64,000 bases of DNA from Cheiracanthium punctorium (taxonomy: Eukaryota; Arthropoda; Arachnida; Araneae; Cheiracanthiidae), in assembly GCA_038373885.1 (NCBI GenBank), contig JAWZYV010002522.1:372001-436000 (forward strand), read 5' to 3'. The position numbers and the translations under genes were made by a program. Position 1 is the first letter of the stretch. Every line of letters starts with the position of its first letter. The notes under the pieces are model-generated. The model did not search any database, had not been told where the DNA came from, and saw only the letters and a list, made by a program, of their open reading frames with translations. Positions 11,515 through 24,025 of this stretch are shown here, piece after piece.

Positions 11515-13720
11515 CATATATCTCTTCTTTAAATAAGTTCTGCAAAAAAAAAAAAAAAAAAAAAAATCTTTTAAATAAAAAAATTGTATGAATATGCTTG
11601 TCTTTTCTTTTCTTTTTCTTTAAAGCTTATTACTAGCTTTACGATTTAAAAGTTTGTAATAGGAATAACCAAATTCTTATCATCCGATCACACTTCGTGT
11701 TCGGGATATTTAGCCGGATCGTCGTTTTGGGACTGCTTGCATTTCCCTGTATTAGAATGTTCACGAGAATGTTCACGCAACGACTTGGACAAAGTGCCTA
11801 TAGGCGGAGACAACGTTTTTGAAGTTGTTCCTTTGCTACTTGTAGCAAATCGAAAATATCACTTTAAAAAAAAAATCAAGCTATTCATTCAAAGATGGAC
11901 TAGAAAGTATAAAATAATTTTTAGAAAATTTTTAAGCTGGAACACTTATTGAAATCTACAAATGCATCCTCGCTTATGCATCATAGGCGAAGGTACTTAG
12001 AAAATTTATTAAATATATTTCCTTTTTTATGTAAAATAATATACAGTTTTTAAAAGCTTGAGGTGTTAGTGCTTCCTTTGACTTCATATAGAAGAAAGTA
12101 GCCAAGCGCCTCAAGCTTTTAAAAATTATATATTATTTTACATTTAAAAAAGTCAGTTTTAATAAATTTTCTAAGTACCTCCGCTGATGATGGATAAGCT
12201 AGAATGGATTTCTATGTTGCAATAAAAGCCTGATTTTAAATGATGAGCCTGATGATAATATGAATATATGAATGATATGTGAAATTTGAATATATGAATC
12301 TGATGCTCATATATGATTCATATATAAATATATAAATATGAAATTATATGAAAAGCCTGATTTTAAAACATTTTTCATGTTATATTTATTTGTCTATATT
12401 TACTTATTTAGTATTTATTCTACTTATCTGTAAAACAATCCTGAGTTCTGTATAGTCAATTATAGTGCTAACCTTTATCGAATCTATAACACTAAACCAA
12501 TAAGGCATTTCTAGAAACACGGTGAAGGTCAGGCTACACTTCTGTATGTTTAAGAAATCACGAATCCAAAAGTTATTACACCTGAGTAAATACTTCAAGA
12601 ACCATGTGTCATTTATGTGGTAACAAAAATGGCCATTGCCGAAGAAATAAGAAAAACATAATTCTATCGTTCGAAGATGATATTTTATGAGTACAACGAA
12701 CAGAGGTATGTCTCTAATTTACATTTTTGTCTTTTAACAATTCAATAATTAATTGCTAATTTTACGGGATTTGTGGTAAAACAATATTATATTATTAATC
12801 GAACTATACTGTGTTGACGTTATTTAAGCTTGCCAAAACTTGCGTATGGTGCTAGACTTGCCTCTGTAAACAGAATTTTCCTGAAAAAGTTTATGAATAA
12901 GGAAAAGTGGAAAGTTGTTTTCAAAAAGTGAGTTTTTCAGCGTTATTTTTATGTGCTCGAAAATAAAATTCTATAACATGGGAAGCAATGTATAGCAATA
13001 TTTGTATTGAAAAAGTGTTGATAAGAAGAGATCGATGGAGTTTATTTTCTTAGCCTTGAAAACCTTAATTGCATTGTTCATATTTTCTAAAATAATGTTC
13101 GATAAATAGGCCGGGACACTAGAGATGAATTTGGGCTCCCTTTTGAAATTCCAACTCCGGGCAAGTAGAGCCAGATTGATTTGACGTAAATTAGAACCGA
13201 AGGTCAGATTAAAGTTTTTAGCTAATTTATAACCATATGAAACTCGTTTGGAGCTTCAAGGGTTTTATTTTGTTTATCTGTGCACAAACCAATTATAAAC
13301 AACTTGCTTAATTAATCCACTTTTTCTATATTCAAGAAAATGCACTGATGCTCAAAATTAAAAGTGATTTCAAATTTAATCAATTATCTGCAGGACTAAC
13401 TAATAGACGCATTTTAATGAGAGATTGTCTGGAAATTGGTGATTTTGGATATTTCTAACAAAGGATTTCAAAACAAAAGCTGGAATGAAAATATTTAGAA
13501 AATTGAAATTTTTTTCTTTGGGGGATGGATAAGCTCAAGGGTTTGCTGGGGGGGATATATTTAGCCAGGGGTATAGAAAATTTTGCAAGGGCTTATCTCT
13601 TATCAGGCGGCAACTTTTCCACACTAAGGCGTTTTGATATTATAAATTTCATTTCTTTCGATGCACTCCAATGTACGCCCATCACATTTAGTTATATGTC
13701 GTGCAATATTTTATTTTGCT
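11515..13720. repeat. Mostly unassigned; inverted repeat at 11965-12205
   Basis: A pair of roughly 95-bp complementary arms (about 11971-12080 and 12110-12200) surrounds a 45-bp spacer. Landmarks are GGTACTTAGAAAATTTATTAAA and AAAAGCTTGAGG with their complements. A short AT-satellite built on TATATGAAT words follows at 12240-12350. The remainder shows nothing recognisable. Confidence 0.55.
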
Positions 13721-13724
13721 AGAG

Positions 13725-14530
13725 GGCTTTAAACACCCCACATTTTTTTTTTTTTTTTTTTTGCTTGCTCAAAAAAATTTTTTTTCAGAGGTCGTTCACA
13801 ATTTTTTTACATTTCAAAAATTGTCAAAAATCGAATTTTTTTCTTTTAAAATTTTTTTCTCGTTACGGTATAATTTTATAGACCAAAAAAAAAAATAAGT
13901 TTCTGAAAGTTTCAGTTCAAAATTTAAATTTTGAAAGGTCGCTCACAATTTTTTTTAAATTTATTAGTGCATTACTTTAGATTTTTTTCGAGCGACCTTT
14001 TCATATTGAAATTAAAATTCCACACATTTTTTTTCTTTTATTTAGAACAATAATCGATAAAAATACACCACGAGAGGAACTAAAAATCAAGCACAATACA
14101 GACAGCATAATTTTTTTTATTCAATAATTTTATTTAATCAACTACAACATTTTAACAATATTTCATCTGAAACCAAATTTTAACAGGTTTTATTGATTTT
14201 TAGTTCATCTCGTAGTGTATTTTTATCGATTATTGTACTAAATAAAAGAAAAAAGTGTATGGAATTTTAATTTGAATATTAAAAGGTCGCTCGAAAAAAT
14301 CTAAAGTAATGCACTAATAAATTTTTAAAAATTGAGAGCGACCTTTCAAAATTTAAACTTTGAAGTGAAACTTTCAGAAACTTATTTTTTTTGTCTATAA
14401 AATTATACCGTAACGAGAAAAAAAATTTAAAAAGAAAAAAAATCGATTTTTGAAATGTAAAAAAAATTGTGACCTCTTAATTTTTTTTTTTTTTTTTTTT
14501 TGAGCTGTCCTTTGGAGGGGCTCTTAAAAC
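13725..14530. mobile_element. Foldback element, about 800 bp
   Basis: The left half (13725-14095) is matched by its reverse complement at about 14175-14530. Paired landmarks include AGGTCGCTC, CTCGTTACGGTATAATTTTATAGAC, GTTTCTGAAAGTTTCA, TTAGTGCATTACTTTAGATTTTTTCGAGCGACCTTTT and ATTTTTATCGATTATTGT. The loop is about 80 bp. Termini are T-rich and imprecise, so no target duplication can be given. It has no coding capacity. Confidence 0.8.
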
Positions 14531-14558
14531 ATCAAAAACTAACATTTTTCATACGAGA

Positions 14559-14593
<35 letters not shown>

Positions 14594-14630
14594 GGGTTTT
14601 TTTTGCGTCACCCTAATATATATATATATA

Positions 14631-15565
14631 TACCGGGTGATTCAAAATAGATGTTAAGGCGATTATTTTTTAAACCGTAAGTGATCGAAACATACTTCCA
14701 ATTAGAAAAGTTCGTCCAATTAAGAGTAGCTTTCAGATATGGCATTTTTTTATGCGGGGGGGGGGTTGTATGCATATATATTAAAATACGAAATTTAATA
14801 TTTATACGGTATATTTACACCACTTTACCTGCTGTGTTGGTGTCGGTTATCAAGCGAAAAAAATCTCTACTTTGGGGGACGAACTATTGAGTTGAAAAAA
14901 GGTTAAATAACGATCCCATTGTTGACAATTAAATGCGTTCAAATGTGTGGAATTAACAGGTGCAGTTTTACGTAAAATAATCGGTACTGCTTTATGAAAT
15001 TAGCGATAATTTAGTTTTTAGGGGGATCATTCACTGATTACATCACGCTTCTAGAGAAAGAATTTTAAAGTGTAAAAGAGAATGACAAAATAATGGTGTA
15101 TTAACTTTCACTAGAATCTGCCAAACATGCCTTACAGGAAAATTCTAGCTAAATTAGGATTTGAGGGGTCGAATGTGTCTATTGAGTGACTATTAACATA
15201 CATTAAAGTCAGTTGAAAAGTAATTACATTTTTCCCACTTTGGCGACGTCCCCTTATTGCTTGGCGACAAATGCCAAAAGTTTCAAATGGATATATCTCG
15301 GAAACTATTCTACGTACAGGCACGGGATCTGTTTTATTAATTTTCTTAGGCAAAGAGCAACATTCTTCTAAATATAAAGGGTAGGATAAGAAGGACAATA
15401 TAAAAAATAAATTTCATATTTTAATATGTATACAAACCCCAGTAAAAAAAATGCCATATCTGAAAGCTACTCTTAATTTGACAAACTTTTCCAGTTGGAA
15501 GTATGTTTCGATCACTTACGGTTTAAAAAATAATCGCCTTAACATCTATTTTGAATCGCCTAGTA
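14631..15565. mobile_element. Foldback MITE, CCGGGTGATTC family, TA duplication
   Basis: The element spans 14633-15563. The left end CCGGGTGATTCAAAATAGAT is complemented by the right end, and the arms continue for roughly 150-250 bp. Shared blocks are TTAAGGCGATTATTTTTTAAAC, CGTAAGTGATCGAAACATACTTCCA and a CTTTCAGATATGGCAT block. TA lies directly outside both ends. A TA microsatellite sits immediately upstream (14560-14630). The short minus-strand frame at 15132-15398 has no recognised homology and is probably chance. Confidence 0.85.
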
Positions 15566-15929
15566 TACACTGCTGGGCAAACTTTGGCGACCACCTGATT
15601 CTAAAAATCTAGAAATCATGAACGGGTGTGTTTCCCAACCTGAGTTGAAGAGACAAGGAGCAAATATGAACATCAGAAACTGTTTAATATCTCAAAATTA
15701 AAGCATTGCGCAGAAAATACATGAAAATGGATACTCAAAACTCTGGCTACCACTACTCTGGCAAAAATTATTACAGGTTTGCACCAATCCCCCTCTGATG
15801 ACGTCTGGCATGATATATTTCTTTCAATTCGTTTTCTTAATTTTTGTCTTATTTAAATTTAGTTATGTGTTTTTCCTACGACAATCACTTGATTTTTTTA
15901 TGGGTATTTAAAATTTGATCATGCATTTA

Positions 15930-16995
15930 TACAGGGTGTCCAGTGCTAACGGTGCCCAAAGGCTATTTCCTAAACCATTAGTCAGAGATACATAGTTCCA
16001 ATTGCAAAAATGCTTTAAATTATATTATCTATTTGTAAAAAAAAAAAACAATCGAAGTCAATAAATCAATTCCTATAAAAATTACGGAATTTAAATTTTT
16101 ATACGGTCTTGCGGTGCTATCAGTTATATTTAGAAAATTTTTCTTTATACAATTTGATGCACAATGAAAAAAATAAAAATTCGTTCTTCTACGACCAAAA
16201 TTTACCAAGTTATAAAGCAGCAAATATTTTTACTTAAGTCACTTTTCCACGTTTAAAAATCTCCCGTTACGGTAAACCGTTAAGGGATCATACAAATTTG
16301 ATATTGAAATTTAAAATTATAGGTTTTAATTTAATTTTCTGTCATAATGCGGCAAACCTTATTTTAGAAGCAAACCTAAATTTAAAACAATAATCTTTAA
16401 GCAGTGCAGCAGTGGAAGGTTATAGTCATGCTTTATAAAAATCTATCCGGGGTCAGACTTACTAAATTGCATATGTGTAGCATGCAGATGTGTAGCACCG
16501 AATATGCAACGCAAAGTACAGGGAGAGTTTTCTACACGGGTGCATATTTGTATTGCAGCCGAAGGAAGCTACTTCTGAGCAAATATTACGCTAACAGAAT
16601 TTGTAATATTATTTTAAGTTTCTAAAATGCATATATTTGTATTTTAAAATGTTTCATTTTCTATTTTAATGTTCAATGAAATGTTTTATTTCCTTGTTTT
16701 TTTTAAGTTTTTTAACACCACTTCATTAAAAAAAACTGTTTAAAAAATTTTATTTTCAGTTTAAGCTATATTTTTATGTTAATTTATTGGATACACTTAA
16801 TTAAAGATTAATCTTCTTTATTGCACACTACATTCATAAACTAGTTAATGAAATTGCTAATAAATATTACAAGGGTCAAAACCATGTACATTAATTTTTC
16901 TCAAATTCATTTTGTATACAGCCCCTACTTTGTCGCTCGAAAAGTGCTCCAACTATAAGCAGCTGTAACCCAGTGAATTTTGTTCGTAGAAGAAC

Positions 16996-17026
<31 letters not shown>

Positions 17027-17251
17027 TTGTGCATGAAATTGTATAAAGAAAAATTTTCTAAATATAACTAGTAGGACCGGAGGACCGTATAAAAAATTTA
17101 ATTTCGTAATTTTTATAAGAATTGATTAATTGACTTTGATTGTATCTGATATAATAGATTATATTATTTAAAACATTTTTGCAAGTGGAACTATTCCGAC
17201 TAACGGTTTAGAAAATAGCCATTGGGGACCGTTAGCACTGGGCACACTGTA
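15930..17251. mobile_element. Foldback MITE, CAGGGTGTCC family, 1318 bp, TA duplication
   Basis: The element spans 15932-17249. The left end CAGGGTGTCCAGTGCTAACG pairs with the right end CGTTAGCACTGGGCACACTG. TA (15930-15931 and 17250-17251) flanks both sides. Arms of about 270 bp carry matching landmarks: GGCTATTTCCTAAACC, AAATTTTTATACGGTC and GAAAATTTTTCTTTATACAAT. The interior of about 770 bp has no recognised coding sequence. Confidence 0.85.
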
Positions 17252-18396
17252 TTGTATATATATGTTAATTCAGTTCCTTCTGGTTTTATAATATCAACTT
17301 ACACACCAGAAGATGCATTAAATTTCAGGAATATATCTCTCAAATTTAATTTTAAAGCTCACTATTTTATTTGCAAACTGTGCGTTACTTCTTATTTACT
17401 TTTTCATTTTATCGAAGCGTCGGGTTTACATCTACCGCTAACCACTTATAGCACTCAAAGGAGAGCCACTCCAGATCACCTTTACCGAAGATAACCGAAG
17501 TTGAGATATTAAGAGCATAATTTGAAGACAGAAACACACTGTTGTGGCTTTGAGTCTTATAACAAGGGGAGGTGTTATATGTAAGTGAACGGAGTTGCAC
17601 ATGTCGGAGTTGCACATGTGTATCTCAATTGTTTTTTTTTTCAAAAATTGATGTGCTACAAATCATGTCTTAGATTTTGTGCCTGAGTAGTAACGCACAG
17701 CTAAGAGTTTATCCGTGTTCTTTTAACAGTATTGTCAGAACCATCCACCTTCAAGAGAACAATGACAAATTTCGAGATAATTCATAATACCGGCCGCGTA
17801 GTTTTGAACTACAGAACAAAAGAATAATTATTGTTCTCTTTTTGTGATTTGTAAATTTCGAAACTCTTATACACTGGACTGAAGTAAGTGAGTACGTGCA
17901 TTCTTTTTCTTTTATTTTTCTTCTTATACAAAGCAGAAACAAAGCAGAAAAACACAATAATAATGATATTTGTGAATGTCAAACATAAAATATTTTATTT
18001 AATATTTTTAACCAGGTATAGAGCCGATAATTTTAGTTCACTAAGATTTTAGCTTTTCCAGATATTTGAATTTTTTTTTTCCAAGATCCTCTAAAAAAAC
18101 TTCTTGAGTACATCTAAATGAATAATGTAAATTTTATAAGTACGCAAACAGAGAAAAAAAATATGAAAAAGAAATTATGCTATTTCATTAAAGCATAAAT
18201 GAACTAATCTGTGCAAATGCATTTAAAATAAATTTAATTTACGTCAAAAGCATAGCTGTCAACGGCTACGGAATATAATTTACAAGCTACATTTTGTAAA
18301 TGGTAATTTTTGGCTTAGAATATAGCAGAATTTCTGATCTTCGTGTGCGAAAATCCTGTTGGCTACTTTGTGAACTGTACAAAAGATGGTTGGTTA
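17252..18396. other. AT-rich DNA, no gene recognised
   Basis: Short open frames of up to about 90 codons exist near 17222-17640, but they overlap on both strands and show no motif. I do not call them. Confidence 0.4.
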
Positions 18397-19230
18397 TGTT
18401 CCGTAGATGTTGCTGCTGTTAATCTCTTGTCCAGGGATAGACGATTGCACTATCCCCAGAAATAGGTGCCATTGCCCCCAAGGGGGTTGGACTTCTGCTT
18501 GTTGGTCCATTATCTTGAACCAATACCAGATGAGGGACCAACCACCACCTGAAATCGGCACCCCCAGAGGTATCGTTTAACATGGAGGACAATAAAGCCA
18601 TGACGGATTTTACTTGCACCAGCTCCCATTAGCGTACACAGTCCCACAGTTGTCCAGTCAAGAGAAGAGTTCACCCTCCAAATATTCCAAGAGCTAGCGC
18701 CAAAAAAGTCAACTATTTGAGCAAGCCTAGTTTGTTGTTTTTTATAGCTTATTACATTGTTGTGGACGCAAACATACCGCGTGTCAGTCAAGTGAAATTG
18801 AGAACAGGTGGCTCTGGTGATCTGTCAAAGCTGTCGTTTTTGGCGCGGTAATCAATGAATTGAGCAAGAATGAAAATCGTTATACGAATTGGATATTGGA
18901 TATAAATAAAGTACTGACAGTCAGTCATCTGACTGAACAGACAGGGCTGGTTTTTGAGGGTATTGATTTTTATATCAATCATAAAAGAATGGTCAGTCAT
19001 CGATTTTGTGGGACAACGTCCGTCAGTCAGGAAAAAACGAAGTAAATAAAATTTGTACATACATTGGAGCCGACCGACCAACCCTTCCTCATTCAGCTGA
19101 CTGATGTCAGCTACTGATGAATTTGTATTACGATTTTCAGCCATGTTCAATGCGTTGATTACCTCTTGTTCGCATAAATTTTACTTTCCGCCACCTGAAA
19201 CGCCGAGCGCGTGAGCGAACTTTTTAATTC

Positions 19231-19261
<31 letters not shown>

Positions 19262-19577
19262 ACTGACGGGCGTTGTCTTGCAAAATCGTTGGCTGACCAT
19301 TTTTTTTATGAATCATATAACAAATAATACCTTCAAAAAATTGAACTTAGCTCAACGCGTTGCACAGTATTTTATTTTTGCACATTCAATTGGGGCTACT
19401 GACCAGCCCTGTCCCGTTACTCAGATTTAGATTCAGATAGAACAGGCCACCGACCTTATTTTGTTTTACGGTGTAAATATGCCTTGCTTCCAAACAACTA
19501 CCTGCGAGACCATGCAAAAGACGCGGGCTCGGTAGACCACCTGCAGGAGGAAGACCCAAATATTTTAAGTATCGAAA

Positions 19578-20991
19578 TACACTCTCTAACAAATAAATCG
19601 ACGCACCAAGAAGGAGATGTCCGATTGAGACGAAAATTGGTGGATAGGAAGACAATGTGCAGAATAGTAAATGATTAAAATTTCAGAACGATTGAATAAT
19701 TTATTTCAGAGTTACAGTAACAAGTTCAATAAGGTGTTGGCCCGCCGCTAGCCTGGATACAAGCTGCCACACGGCGTGGCATAGACCGATAAAGCTCCCG
19801 GATGGTCTCCTACGATATTTCCTGCCAGATTCGCTCCAATTGTCGAACGAGGTCATCTACAGTCCGTGCCAGATGCAATCGCCTTCCCATCATATCCCAG
19901 ACATGCTCGATGGGAGAGAGATCTGGCGATCTGGCAGGCCAAGGAAGAGTTTGACAAGCTTGCAGACAGTTTAGAGCAACACGAGCCGTATGTGGTCTGG
20001 CATTGTCCTGCTGAAAAACCAGACCAGGGCACTGCAAAAGGAACGGTAGCAAAACAGGTCTTAGGATGTCGTCCACGTACCGTTGTGAAGTAAGTGTACC
20101 TCTAATGACGACCAAAGGGGTCCGGCTGTCAAAGGAAATGGCACCCCAGACCATAATGCCTTGTTCAGGGCCGGTGTGGCGTGCAATAGTGAAAGCAGGA
20201 TCCCCCTTCTGCCCTGTGCGTCTCCAAACACGTCTTCGATGATCGTCAGGACACAGTTGGAAGCGGGATTCGTCGCTAAAGGCTATACGTCCCCAGTCGG
20301 CATCATTTCAACCTGATCGAGCCCTGCACCACTGTAATCTGGCTCGGCAGTGTGCAGGCGTGAGTGGCAGGTGGCGTAACGGTCGGCGCGAGCGTAGATT
20401 TCGCTCTCTCAACCGTCTGTGAATGATCATGATGGACACTGGTGTTTGGGTTGAACGTCTGATGGTTGATAGAGATGAAGAAGGCGCTGTGACAGTTGAT
20501 CGGACCATCACTCTGTCCTCACGATCTGTTGTAGCCCTAGGTCGACCGCTACCATCCTGACGCTGCACTCTGCCGTTTTCCACCCATCCTTGCCAGCATC
20601 TTCCAATCGTCGCATCGCTTCGACTCAAATGACGATCGATTCTCCGATTAGTCCAACCGGCCTCATTCAATCCAATGATACGACCTCTGTCAAACTCTGA
20701 CAGTTGCTCGTAATGAGCACGAATCCTGCAGTGAGGCATTTTTTAAGTTGTTGAATGGTCATCTGAATCGCAATCAAACCGAAAGTTTTAACAACCGTTG
20801 AAGAACTGCTCCTTATATATGTCTGCTGGATGCGTAGTTCCGATGCGTTAGAAATCAAACTATTCATTCATTGGACATCAAAGTTGAATTATTTGCATAT
20901 CTGTTCAAAACATTCATGCATACGAAATTTCAAAGCAATTGGATGATTGTTTCTTGGTGCGTCGATTTTTTTGTTATAGAGTGTGTGTGTA
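19578..20991 (-). mobile_element. Tc1 transposon with TA target site
   Basis: The left inverted repeat begins CACTCTCTAACAAATAAATC at 19580, after TA (19578-19579). The right end, read on the minus strand, is CACTCTATAACAAAAAAATC, followed by GACGCACCAAG in both. The right flanking TA is displaced to 20990-20991 by extra GT dinucleotides (20981-20990). Total length is about 1.4 kb, normal for Tc1. It contains one transposase gene on the minus strand. The context is the interior of the long-TIR element. Confidence 0.9.
19726..20739 (-). pseudogene. Tc1 transposase, inactivated by two nonsense codons
   Basis: The reading frame spans 337 codons, close to the usual Tc1 transposase length, with no frameshift. 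It starts at 20739 (MPHCRIRAHYEQLS). The N-terminal half holds paired helix-turn-helix DNA-binding regions with an intervening GSGRPRATTDRED linker. The DD34E catalytic triad is readable: FSDESRF, QQDNARPHTA and SPIEHVWD. Two in-frame stops break it: TGA at 20308-20310, where the family has Trp just before the catalytic segment, and TAG at 19810-19812 replacing a probable Gln near the C terminus. The terminal stop is at 19726-19728. It would have cut and pasted the transposon at TA sites; this copy cannot make full-length protein. Confidence 0.93.
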
Positions 20992-21560
20992 TTTTAACAT
21001 CCCATCTTTACTGCTGCCTTTTCTACATTACATCTGATTTCTTCTTTACATTCTTTGTACAGTCTCCTTTTTTTTTAACATTTCATATTCATCAAGTTAT
21101 ATAATATGCACTATTTACACTTCTAATTTCACGAACAAAAAAATTTTTTTTTTCTTTTTCAAATTTTTTTACGGTGAAACAGGGCAGACCATCCCAGGCA
21201 GCACAGACGGCTGACTAACTGTCAGAACTTTCATTTATATGCAATATTTAATTCGTATAAGCCATGATTTTCAGCCTTGCTCAATTCATCGATTACCTCG
21301 CCAAAAACAACAGCTTTGACAGCGCATCAGAGCTACCCGTTCTCAGTTTCACTTGACTGACCGCAGTATGTTTGTATACACAACAAATGTAATAAGCTAT
21401 AAAAAAAAAAAACTAGGCTTGCTCAAATAGTTGACTTTTTTGGCGCTGTCTCTCCGGCTATAAGCACTGGCCAAGCCGGATACTGCTGCTATTTCCGTGT
21501 TCTTACGGGAACGGAGTTTAGAGACTAGATTACTGCGGGGCACTGTTCCGTAGATGTTGC

Positions 21561-22574
21561 CAGTAACTGCATCCATTATATAGAACTACTAGCCGCCTCC
21601 GGCGACCAGTTGGTTCGCCATTTAAATAAATCTTGTTCGGAGAAAATCCTGTTCCTCACCGGCTTCCTTGGCACTGAAATCTCTCAGATTCTGAATGGAA
21701 TTTCGAATTAAGACGGTTACAAATAGGAGCGGCCCTAGATTAAGTGGCGCCCCTTGCTGATGCAAAAAAGACACCCCTTTTATGTTCTACTTAGTTTTTG
21801 AGTTCGAATGACGGCCCTTCGTAGCCGGCGTCCCAGCAATGTTTACCGTATCGGGCGCCCCTGGTTACAAAAATAAGATGGTTAAATGATAAAAACCTAC
21901 AAAAAGGAACAAATCATTTTCGTCCTATATTAATTCTGAAGAGCTTCTGGATTGTTGGCCTTCATCAAAAAATCTGAAACATTTTCAGATTTTAAATACA
22001 CACTAAAGTGCTATGTATTAAAAGCGTATTATAATCCAAGGGTCTTCCCTATTTTATTTCCTTATTCCATTAAGTTGGAAAGTATATCATTATTGATGAG
22101 TGTGATTAAACACAATTAAAATTGATATTTCTAACAATATTCTTTCTGGATGTAATAAATTAGAAATAGATCGGAAAAAGCTGTGTAGAAAATGCACAAT
22201 TCGAACTGAAATAAAGTTTAAAAACTCATTCAGGTGTATTCATAATTCAAGTAGCAAAAGCAGACGATAAATAGCGCTTGGCGCTAGAATCACATCTTCT
22301 CAAAATGGCACATCAACCCCTTATTTTCGCCAAATTAAAAAGTTGCACATTTATTTTCGGAAAATTTCCAAATTCTATTTTTCTTTTGAGTATAAAACAT
22401 TTCATTCCTTGTCTGATTTCACATGCACGCGGTAATTTAATTAAAAAATAACCTTACAAATAATCCAAACAAAAAAAATCGTTATTCTTTTATTTTTACT
22501 TCAAGAGTCTGAATAATTTAATAAACTTGCCAAAAATGGCAACCTAGATATGCTCAAACCTCGCTCTTTCCACT
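21561..22574. other. No gene recognised
   Basis: Mixed AT-rich DNA downstream of repeat A copy 1. The segment 21590-21870 is less AT-rich but contains no sustained frame. Confidence 0.4.
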
Positions 22575-22639
22575 GTGGGGTTACAATTGCGAAATGGCGA
22601 GAACAAAAATGATCATTTTGCGACACGTTTTTTATCGAT

Positions 22640-22817
22640 ATCTCCTAAAATAATTCGAATTTCGAAAAAATCGCTTCGAGGTGTGTCGGGACACGTCTTG
22701 GAGAATTACCGTACAAAATTTGGTAGGTCAACGATCACCCGTTTCGGAGCTACGCGAGACACAGACAGACTGACAGACAAACTAACGGACAGTTTACAGA
22801 TTGTTTTATTTATATAG
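22640..22817 (+). mobile_element. Retroposon 3' fragment, copy 1
   Basis: A segment with TTTCGAAAAAATCGCTTCGA, ATTTGGTAGGTC, CGATCACCCGTTTCGGAGCT and GACAGAC, ending TTTATTTATATAGA. It is about 95% identical by eye to 23857-24022. It is a non-autonomous retroposon tail; the assignment to RTE-like elements is inference. Confidence 0.65.
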
Positions 22818-22991
22818 ACTAGCTGCGTGCCCGTTCTTCGCACGGTAGCAAACGAAAAATTTCCTCACATGTGTAATTCGAATTAATTCCAGTGATGTGG
22901 AATCTAGAAAAAGCAAAATTACTTCACTCTTGACTTAAAATTTGCGTCATATATTTAATAACCTGAGATCATTTCAATATAATGACACACA

Positions 22992-23024
<33 letters not shown>

Positions 23025-24025
23025 ACTATGTCAGCATCATTCGGTATCAAAAAAGTGAAAATGGACCGTTTGCAGTGAACTTCTCACCTTCAAAATGTCT
23101 TATTTCCTCAGACATGCTGTCTTATAGGTTCACGTTTTACCGTTAAATACCTCAGACACGACATGAAATGGACATTTTTTTAATTTTAAAAATACGTCAC
23201 CCTCTCTTGCAACCCTTTACAAAAAGAAAAGAGATAAGAGATAAGACTGCGCTATTTATAAAGGCTTTAAAATTGTTTTTCCTCAGTTTAATTTTTCTTC
23301 TCGCAAATAAATCCAGTATTTATAAAAGGAAATCGAGCCAAGCAAAGAAATCGTCTGCTCGCGGGACCCGTTTTTATTTATTTTTTTCAACTGGCAATTT
23401 TAATCATTGTTACTGTATCCATGACAACCAAACCGCAAGATATCAAACCGAAAATTATAAGAGGTGCTACTGAAATGAAAATCCTTCTTTACTTAAAAAT
23501 TCGTAAAAATTCTCCTAATTTATATTTTTCCTCCGTTCTTCTTTTAAAAGTGGGCAAATTGTGTGCTCCGTCTTTTGCCCAAATATAAAAAAGTTATGAC
23601 AGATAGAATTCAAGATGCAGCAGTTTTAAAAATATTTTACGAAAGTCAGCGTCAAATTTAATTTTATTTGAAAAATTCCCAAAAATCTGAAAATTATGTT
23701 ACACAGTCCGAACAAACAGTTTTTAAAAGAAAATTTTCTCCTCTATACGATGATGTAACTATCGTTTTCTCGCGAGTGCAATAACCGGCGTTATTATGTA
23801 TTACGCAAGAAAAATCGCTAAATATCGGACAAAACATAAAATAAAACATTTTCTAATTCGAATTTCGAAAAAATCGCTTCGAGGTGTGTCGAGACCCGTC
23901 TTGGAGAATTTCCGTACAAAATTTGGTAGGTCTACGATCACCCGTTTCGGAGCTACGCGAGACACAGACAGACAGACAGACAGACAAACGGACAGTTTAC
24001 ACTCTGTTTTATTTATATAGATAGA
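22818..24025 (+). mobile_element. Retroposon, copy 2, head-to-tail with copy 1
   Basis: It begins CTAGCTGCGTGCCCGTTCTT immediately after the TATATAG tail of copy 1 and ends at about 24022 with the same GACAGACAGACAG and TTTATTTATATAGATAG tail. A start of this kind (TAGCTGCGTGCCCG..TTCGCACGG) paired with this tail is a widespread arthropod retroposon layout. A 39-bp poly-A tract lies at 22985-23023. No reverse transcriptase is visible, so it is non-autonomous or internally decayed. Confidence 0.65.

Larger units (their letters stand above)
18696..21447. mobile_element. Long-TIR DNA element inserted in repeat A, itself carrying Tc1
   Basis: The left end AGCGCCAAAAAAGTCAACTA is exactly complemented at the right end. 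The arms match at roughly 85-90% for about 190 bp (left 18696-18890, right 21250-21447), sharing TTTGAGCAAGCCTAGTTTGT, TATAGCTTATTACAT, GTCAGTCAAGTGAAA and GATGAATTGAGCAAG. The interior contains several GACTGA/TCAGTC words and a poly-T run. Without the Tc1 insertion the element is about 1.35 kb and has no transposase of its own. The exact target duplication cannot be fixed, because junction bases against repeat A copy 2 are ambiguous. Confidence 0.75.
18397..21560. mobile_element. Retroposon-like repeat A, copy 1 (interrupted), 17-bp target duplications
   Basis: The 17-bp string TGTTCCGTAGATGTTGC occurs at 18397-18413 and again at 21544-21560. Between them, 18414 to about 18695 plus 21448-21543 match the uninterrupted copy at about 26465-26800 piece by piece (GGATAGACGATTGCAC, GAGGGACCAACCACCACCTG, AGCCGGATRCTGCT). 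Long duplications of this size are typical of target-primed retrotransposition. The unit is about 370 bp, without a recognised protein or clear tRNA promoter, so SINE-like or a truncated LINE are both possible. It is split by the element at 18696-21447. Confidence 0.8.

Noticed and set aside
17222..17644. Overlapping frames of 68-90 codons on both strands
   Set aside because: No motifs and no splice context; length is within chance for this composition.
18788..19150. 120-codon minus-strand frame in the long-TIR element
   Set aside because: No motif, overlaps a TIR, and a frame exists on the opposite strand too; not supportable as a transposase.
19866..20093. 75-codon + strand frame inside Tc1
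   Set aside because: Shadow of the minus-strand transposase.
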